Source: a bacterium (GTDB lineage Bacteria > Patescibacteriota > Minisyncoccia > UBA6257 > UBA9933). From it: a stretch of DNA of 7,749 nt. Of the stretch, positions 5,559 to 7,749 are shown piece by piece (position 1 is the first letter of the stretch; every line of letters starts with the position of its first letter). The notes beneath the pieces were generated by a model. That model saw nothing but the letters and a program-made list of their open reading frames with translations. It was not told the DNA's origin and did no database searches. Position numbers and translations under genes: made by a program. The DNA lies in NCBI GenBank assembly GCA_021817915.1, contig JAKAFV010000015.1, positions 1 to 7,749 of the forward strand, read 5' to 3'.

Positions 5559-5707
5559 CCCGGTACTACAACTCGATAAGAGCCTCGTTCCGATTTGTCG
5601 GGCTTGGTATTTTGAGTATACTTAAACAATAGATAAATATTAATTTAATAACTCTCTGGCGACATATTAAAATAAGACAAATTGCCATCGAGTTGTTAGT
5701 AACCGGG
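5559..5707 (+). promoter_or_regulatory. Second inverted-repeat leader, ending at the nucleotidyltransferase start
   Basis: The left arm 5559-5577 (CCCGGTACTACAACTCGAT) pairs at all 19 positions with 5687-5707, leaving A5701 and T5696 as single-base bulges in the right arm. The right arm ends at the base before the ATG (5708). A small hairpin CCGA-TTTG-TCGG follows the left arm (5590-5601 region). The overall span (149 bases) and the placement against the start codon match the leader of the preceding gene. It also contains a candidate internal promoter (5595-5622); if that is the main promoter, the left arm would be excluded from the mRNA. Confidence 0.6.
5595..5622 (+). promoter_or_regulatory. 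Candidate promoter of the nucleotidyltransferase
   Basis: The -35 is TTGTCG (5595-5600), then a 16-base spacer and -10 TATACT (5617-5622). It would start a transcript near 5629 with a leader of about 80 bases that lacks the left arm of the inverted repeat. Confidence 0.35.
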
Positions 5708-6391
5708 ATGCAAGCAGTTATTTTGGCCGCCGGCGAAGGGATAAGGCTTAAACCTTTAACTGATATTATTCCCAAATGCCTTATCAAAGTCGGTAAAAAG
5801 ACAATTTTAGAGCATACGCTTTCTGAATTGCCCCAAAACGTCAAAGAGGTTATTATTGTTGTTGGCCATTTAAAAGGCCAAATTAAAAAACAAATTGGCA
5901 ATCATTTCGCCAATCACAATATCCGCTACATAGAGCAAACTGAACGGCTTGGCACAGGCCACGCGCTTTTCACGGCTAAAGATGCCATTGAGAACGACAA
6001 GTTTGCGGTATTAATGGGCGATAATATTTACACTAAAAAAGATATTGAAAGCTGTCTTGGCCAGAACTTAGCGCTTTTGGCGAAAGAAATGGAAGCGCCT
6101 GAACGGCTTGGAGTTTTAAAGGTTGAAAATGGCGTTCTGGTAAATGTTACGGAGAGCTCAAAGCTAGCTGCCGGTTCGCTAGTCAATTGCGGCCTTTATG
6201 TTTTAGATAAAAGAATTTTTGATTATTCCCCCGTGGAAATAAATGAAAAGGAGTATGGCTTGCCCCAGACTATCGCTAAAATGGCTGTCAGGCATCCGGT
6301 TAAAATTGTTAAGGCGACATTTTGGATGCCGATAAATACAATCCAAGATGTAAAAAGCGCCGACAAACATTTGAAAAAATTATATTCGTAA
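5708..6391 (+). CDS. Nucleotidyltransferase, sugar-1-phosphate type (NTP_transferase)
   Basis: It is predicted to join a nucleoside triphosphate to a sugar phosphate (or a similar phosphorylated alcohol), releasing pyrophosphate, for surface polysaccharide or cell-wall precursor synthesis in the cytoplasm. The 227 residues fit a single catalytic domain. The N-terminal signature is AVILAAGEGIRLKPLT (3-18) with PKCLIKVGKKTI (K23 region). The substrate segment is ERLGTGHA (79-86), the metal-binding GDN is at 104-106 (D105), the sugar-binding motif VNCGLYV is at 159-165, and a late D is in NTIQDV (D214). It lacks the left-handed beta-helix acetyltransferase domain of GlmU. The exact substrate (glucose-1-P, N-acetylglucosamine-1-P, mannose-1-P or choline-P) cannot be told. 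The ATG at 5708 is chosen because the family starts exactly at MQAVILAAG; an upstream TTG (5693) lies in the inverted repeat. There is no Shine-Dalgarno. Confidence 0.88.
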   Translation: MQAVILAAGEGIRLKPLTDIIPKCLIKVGKKTILEHTLSELPQNVKEVIIVVGHLKGQIKKQIGNHFANHNIRYIEQTERLGTGHALFTAKDAIENDKFAVLMGDNIYTKKDIESCLGQNLALLAKEMEAPERLGVLKVENGVLVNVTESSKLAAGSLVNCGLYVLDKRIFDYSPVEINEKEYGLPQTIAKMAVRHPVKIVKATFWMPINTIQDVKSADKHLKKLYS

Positions 6392-6402
6392 AATATCGGG
6401 CT

Positions 6403-6433
6403 GGCGTATGATGGTAGTACGCCTGCTTTGGGG
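6403..6433 (+). pseudogene. Partial copy of the 5' half of tRNA-Pro
   Basis: This stretch repeats the 5' half of the tRNA-Pro gene 47 bases downstream. Both have GGCGTA, then GGTAGTAC, then TGCTTTGGG (D arm to anticodon loop). The copy is 3 bases shorter in the D loop, differs in the first anticodon-stem bases and has no 3' half. GGCGTA/TACGCC can also form a hairpin by itself. It looks like the remnant of a tandem duplication. Confidence 0.5.
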
Positions 6434-6531
6434 AAAAGTATTTCGTCGGGGCGTAGTATAGTGGTAGTACACATGCTTTGGGAGCATGCAGTCCCAGTCC
6501 GATTCTGGGCGCCCCGACAAAATACTTTTCC
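6432..6531. repeat. Inverted repeat enclosing tRNA-Pro
   Basis: The arms 6432-6453 and 6510-6531 are complementary over 22 positions with one mismatch (C6444/A6519). The inner 7 pairs are the tRNA acceptor stem; the outer 15 positions join the 5' flank GGAAAAGTATTTCGT to the 3' flank ACAAAATACTTTTCC. The tRNA cloverleaf would therefore sit on a greatly lengthened acceptor stem in the precursor RNA. Confidence 0.75.
6447..6517 (+). tRNA. tRNA-Pro, anticodon TGG, CCA not encoded
   Basis: The acceptor CGGGGCG (6447-6453) pairs with CGCCCCG (6510-6516), with discriminator A6517. C1-G72 and A73 are the bacterial tRNA-Pro identity bases. D stem GTAT/GTAC encloses AGTGGTA. The anticodon stem CATGC/GCATG holds loop TTTGGGA, with TGG at 6479-6481. 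The variable loop is short (CAGT). The T arm CCCAG/CTGGG has loop TCCGATT, with C where nearly all tRNAs have U55. No CCA follows (ACAA), unlike tRNA-Ser in this window. The flanks form a long inverted repeat and the 5' half is partly duplicated upstream, so the copy may be unusual or decayed, though every stem is intact. Confidence 0.85.
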
Positions 6532-6549
6532 GACAACTAAAAGTTGTCG
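6531..6549. repeat. Perfect hairpin after tRNA-Pro
   Basis: CGACAACT (6531-6538) pairs with AGTTGTCG (6542-6549) around AAA. It directly abuts the inverted repeat that encloses tRNA-Pro. No T tract follows on the plus strand, so it is not a standard terminator. Confidence 0.6.
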
Positions 6550-6551
6550 TG

Positions 6552-6624
6552 GCCCGAAGGGATGCGGTCCGGGCTTGCCCCCACACCTACGCATAGGTGT
6601 GGGGGTGAAATTCCCTGCAGCCCG
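6552..6624. repeat. G+C-rich palindromic cluster
   Basis: A 12-pair hairpin, CCCCCACACCTA (6578-6589) with TAGGTGTGGGGG (6594-6605) and loop CGCA, is enclosed by CGGGCT (6570-6575) with AGCCCG (6619-6624). GCCCG at 6552-6556 could alternatively pair with CGGGC at 6570-6574. No coding potential is convincing here. It looks like a REP-type palindromic element; strand and role cannot be told. Confidence 0.6.
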
Positions 6625-6629
6625 ACATC

Positions 6630-6658
6630 GTCCCGCCGAAGCCTTGGCGAAGGCGGAC
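6630..6658. repeat. Bulged palindrome before the pyrophosphatase gene
   Basis: GTCC-GCC (6630-6637, with C6634 bulged) pairs with GGCGGAC (6652-6658) around GAAGCCTTGGCGAA. An AAAATATTTTTTT tract follows, so it may act as an imperfect terminator for tRNA-Pro. The sequence resembles a short palindrome (GCCGAAG...CGAAGGCGG) that I associate with repeated intergenic elements of Patescibacteria, from memory only. Confidence 0.5.
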
Positions 6659-6678
6659 AAAATATTTTTTTAAATTTT

Positions 6679-7020
6679 ATGGAAGAAGCTAAAGATTGGA
6701 TCGGTAAAAAAGTTAATGTAAAAATTGACCGCGCCCTAGGAACAAAACACCCAGACCCTAGATTTTCTACTATTTACCCAATTAACTACGGTTATATTCC
6801 CGGCACGCTGTCAAAAGCCGACAATGAAGAAATCGATGCTTATGTTTTAGGCCCCAAAAAACCAATTAAAGAATTTATCGGCCAGGTTATTGCCGTAATC
6901 AAAAGAGAAGATGATGAAATAAAATTAATTGTTACTGACGGCGCCGACTATGATATTGACGAGATAAAAAGAATTACTGATTTTCAAGAAAAATATCACA
7001 AATCCGTGATTGTTAAATAG
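6679..7020 (+). CDS. Short inorganic pyrophosphatase (family I-like)
   Basis: It hydrolyses pyrophosphate to phosphate, pulling biosynthetic reactions forward in the cytoplasm. At 113 residues it is much shorter than the ~175-residue classic family I enzyme, but a compact version like this is common in Firmicutes-type and Patescibacteria genomes. It shows IGKKVNVKIDRALGTKHP (8-25), YPINYGYIPGTL (33-44), and ADNEEIDAYVLG (47-58), which matches the classic D-G-D-P-L-D acid cluster with D48 and D53 kept. Then come GQVIAVIKREDDEIKLIV and the end HFQE-like DFQEKYHKS. The missing N-terminal lysine/glutamate part means that activity of the short form should not be assumed. The ATG at 6679 fits the family start; an in-frame extension back to 6544 runs through the palindromes and is spurious. 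There is no Shine-Dalgarno; A/T-rich AAATTTT precedes the ATG. Confidence 0.85.
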   Translation: MEEAKDWIGKKVNVKIDRALGTKHPDPRFSTIYPINYGYIPGTLSKADNEEIDAYVLGPKKPIKEFIGQVIAVIKREDDEIKLIVTDGADYDIDEIKRITDFQEKYHKSVIVK

Positions 7021-7043
7021 GTGGCCTAACTAATTAAAATTTT

Positions 7044-7508
7044 ATGTTTAAAATATCAATCAGACCAATAAAACTCATTGAACTGCCGCGCGTACTTTAT
7101 ATAACAAAACTCGCGTATAAAGTACCGTTTAAAAAGAACACGTTAATTACAAAATCCCACGAGCCTAAAAATATTAGAGAAAGTTTTTTAAATAAAGAAT
7201 TTTTTGTAATTGCCGCGATTATTAAGAATAAAATCATCGGCTCAATCAGATATAAATTTGTTAAAAATAATAATTTATATTGCTATAAACTAGCCGTATT
7301 AAAAACATTTAGAAATAAAGGCGTTGGTTCTTCACTAATTAACAAACTTGAAAAAATCGCAAAAATAAAAAAGTGCCGCAAGATATTACTCGATTGCGCT
7401 CAAGAGAAAAAACTTCCCGATTATTACAAAGAGTTAGGTTTTAAAATAGACAAAGTTGAAAAACACTTAGACCATCACGACGTGTATATGTCTAAATCGG
7501 TTAAATAA
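7044..7508 (+). CDS. GNAT family N-acetyltransferase
   Basis: A 154-residue acetyl-CoA-dependent acetyltransferase of unknown substrate. After an N-terminal strand and helix (KISIRPIKLIELPRVLYI), the central strands FFVIAAIIKNKIIGSIRYKFV (53-73) lead into motif A LAVLKTFRNKGVGSSLI (83-99). R90-x-x-G-x-G95 is the acetyl-CoA pyrophosphate-binding loop. Motif B follows with KILLDCAQ (113-120) and YYKELGF (127-133). The C terminus is histidine-rich (HLDHHDVYMSK). It is very AT- and lysine-rich. The gene lies 23 bases after the pyrophosphatase and may be co-transcribed with it. Both genes have the same aaattttATG-type start context and no Shine-Dalgarno. Confidence 0.88.
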   Translation: MFKISIRPIKLIELPRVLYITKLAYKVPFKKNTLITKSHEPKNIRESFLNKEFFVIAAIIKNKIIGSIRYKFVKNNNLYCYKLAVLKTFRNKGVGSSLINKLEKIAKIKKCRKILLDCAQEKKLPDYYKELGFKIDKVEKHLDHHDVYMSKSVK

Positions 7509-7509
7509 C

Positions 7510-7529
7510 AAAAAAGGCGTTTCCGCCTT
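7510..7529 (-). terminator. Rho-independent terminator of the leftward RNA, possibly bidirectional
   Basis: On the minus strand AAGGCG-GAAA-CGCCTT forms a stem with a stable GAAA loop and runs into a tract of six T (four beyond the stem). On the plus strand the same hairpin lies 5 bases after the GNAT stop but is followed only by CGTTTATAAATTT, so it is a weaker terminator for that gene. Confidence 0.7.
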
Positions 7530-7556
7530 CGTTTATAAATTTGCGGGCACATTAAA

Positions 7557-7678
7557 AGCCCTGCTGGCCGATTATCTCGGCTAATTCTCAATATGGTGAG
7601 CTCATTTCACAGTCCAAGGACCGGAACAATTCGCTCTCCCTTTAAATTTATTTGATCCGAGAATCCCTCACAGGGCTC
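7557..7678 (-). ncRNA. Structured non-coding RNA, rod-like with central bubble (6S-like architecture)
   Basis: No frame is open here. On the minus strand the ends pair, AGCCCTG (7677-7671) with CAGGGCT (7563-7557). Further in are TCTCGG (7662-7657) with CCGAGA (7580-7575), GGAGAGC (7639-7633) with GCTCACC (7601-7595, one A-A mismatch), and an apical GGTC-CTTG-GACT (7622-7611). Between the second and third helices lies a large A/T-rich bubble of 17 and 14 bases. A promoter would start the RNA right at the first helix, and a terminator with a GAAA loop lies 27 bases beyond the last. The shape (one long rod, paired ends, central bubble) is that of 6S RNA, which binds RNA polymerase. The length is short for that class and no sequence motif confirms it. 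SRP RNA is unlikely: its apical motif is absent. A leader of a rightward gene beyond the window is the alternative. Confidence 0.5.
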
Positions 7679-7684
7679 ACTATT

Positions 7685-7712
7685 AGTTTAACAAGGAGAC
7701 ATTAAGAGTCAA
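7685..7712 (-). promoter_or_regulatory. Promoter of the leftward structured RNA
   Basis: On the minus strand the -35 is TTGACT (7712-7707), then a 16-base spacer and -10 TAAACT (7690-7685). The predicted start near 7678-7680 coincides with the first base of the outer helix of the RNA. On the plus strand the sequence AAGGAG (7693-7698) lies in the spacer but no ATG follows it at a suitable distance. Confidence 0.45.
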
Positions 7713-7749
7713 TTAAGAGTTATCCCCCAAGCACTTACTCCAAGATATT

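Noticed and set aside
5693..5707. TTG start for the nucleotidyltransferase
   Set aside because: It adds five residues before the invariant start of the family and lies within the inverted repeat; ATG 5708 is a better choice.
6223..6660. Leftward frames across the nucleotidyltransferase end, tRNA-Pro and palindromes
   Set aside because: They cross an intact tRNA and palindromes and show no protein-like pattern.
6544..6678. N-terminal extension of the pyrophosphatase starting MSWPEG
   Set aside because: The extension runs through strong palindromes and has no family similarity; the conserved protein begins at the ATG at 6679.
7557..7678. SRP (4.5S) RNA
   Set aside because: The ends pair and the size fits, but the conserved apical GGAA-type tetraloop and its asymmetric loop are missing on both strands.
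1..7749. CRISPR array or prophage module
   Set aside because: No regularly spaced direct repeats, and apart from the loosely named holin-like protein there are no phage structural, integrase or lysis genes.

Overview
The window looks like accessory and housekeeping DNA from a small-genome bacterium of the Candidate Phyla Radiation (Patescibacteria, probably Parcubacteria-like). This is an inference from gene content and style. IF-2 has almost nothing before its G domain. There is a DUF5671-type membrane protein of a kind I associate with that group. Intergenic regions are short, and only one gene has a clear Shine-Dalgarno sequence. No rRNA marker is present, so the placement is not proven.

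Layout, left to right. Leftward infB (translation initiation factor IF-2) is cut near base 125, where its frame breaks. The last ~120 bases read as a different protein in another frame, resembling a TonB-dependent receptor, so this is probably a chimeric junction. Two almost superimposed, oppositely directed promoters separate infB from tRNA-Ser(GCU). Directly after that tRNA lies an AT-rich type II restriction-modification pair (beta-class, probably N4-cytosine methyltransferase, then an endonuclease 1 nt later). Next come a small two-helix membrane protein (holin-like family) with a terminator, and a strongly SD-preceded, cysteine-cluster protein of unknown function with its own terminator. 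A PPC/DUF296-domain protein follows, apparently on a leaderless mRNA. The right half carries a DUF5671 membrane protein with a soluble C-terminal domain, a sugar-phosphate-type nucleotidyltransferase, tRNA-Pro(UGG), a short inorganic pyrophosphatase and a GNAT acetyltransferase. At the right edge is a probable leftward non-coding RNA.

The most unusual content is not protein-coding. Two consecutive genes (DUF5671 protein and nucleotidyltransferase) are each preceded by a long inverted repeat. The left arm sits about 130-145 bases upstream and the right arm ends exactly at the start codon. The first has a 24-pair stem, two internal hairpins, a strong TATAAT promoter that would start transcription at the left arm, and a possible leaderless 21-codon upstream ORF. 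The second has 19 pairs with two bulges, and its left arm matches the first at 12 of 19 positions. The tRNA-Pro gene is also embedded in an inverted repeat that lengthens its acceptor stem to about 22 pairs, with a partial copy of its 5' half just upstream. The right-edge RNA folds as a rod with a central AU-rich bubble, resembling 6S RNA in architecture only.

How the genes work together: the only clear functional unit is the restriction-modification pair. The rest look like independently transcribed single genes with structured leaders or terminators between them. All assignments come from reading motifs by eye; no database search was run.
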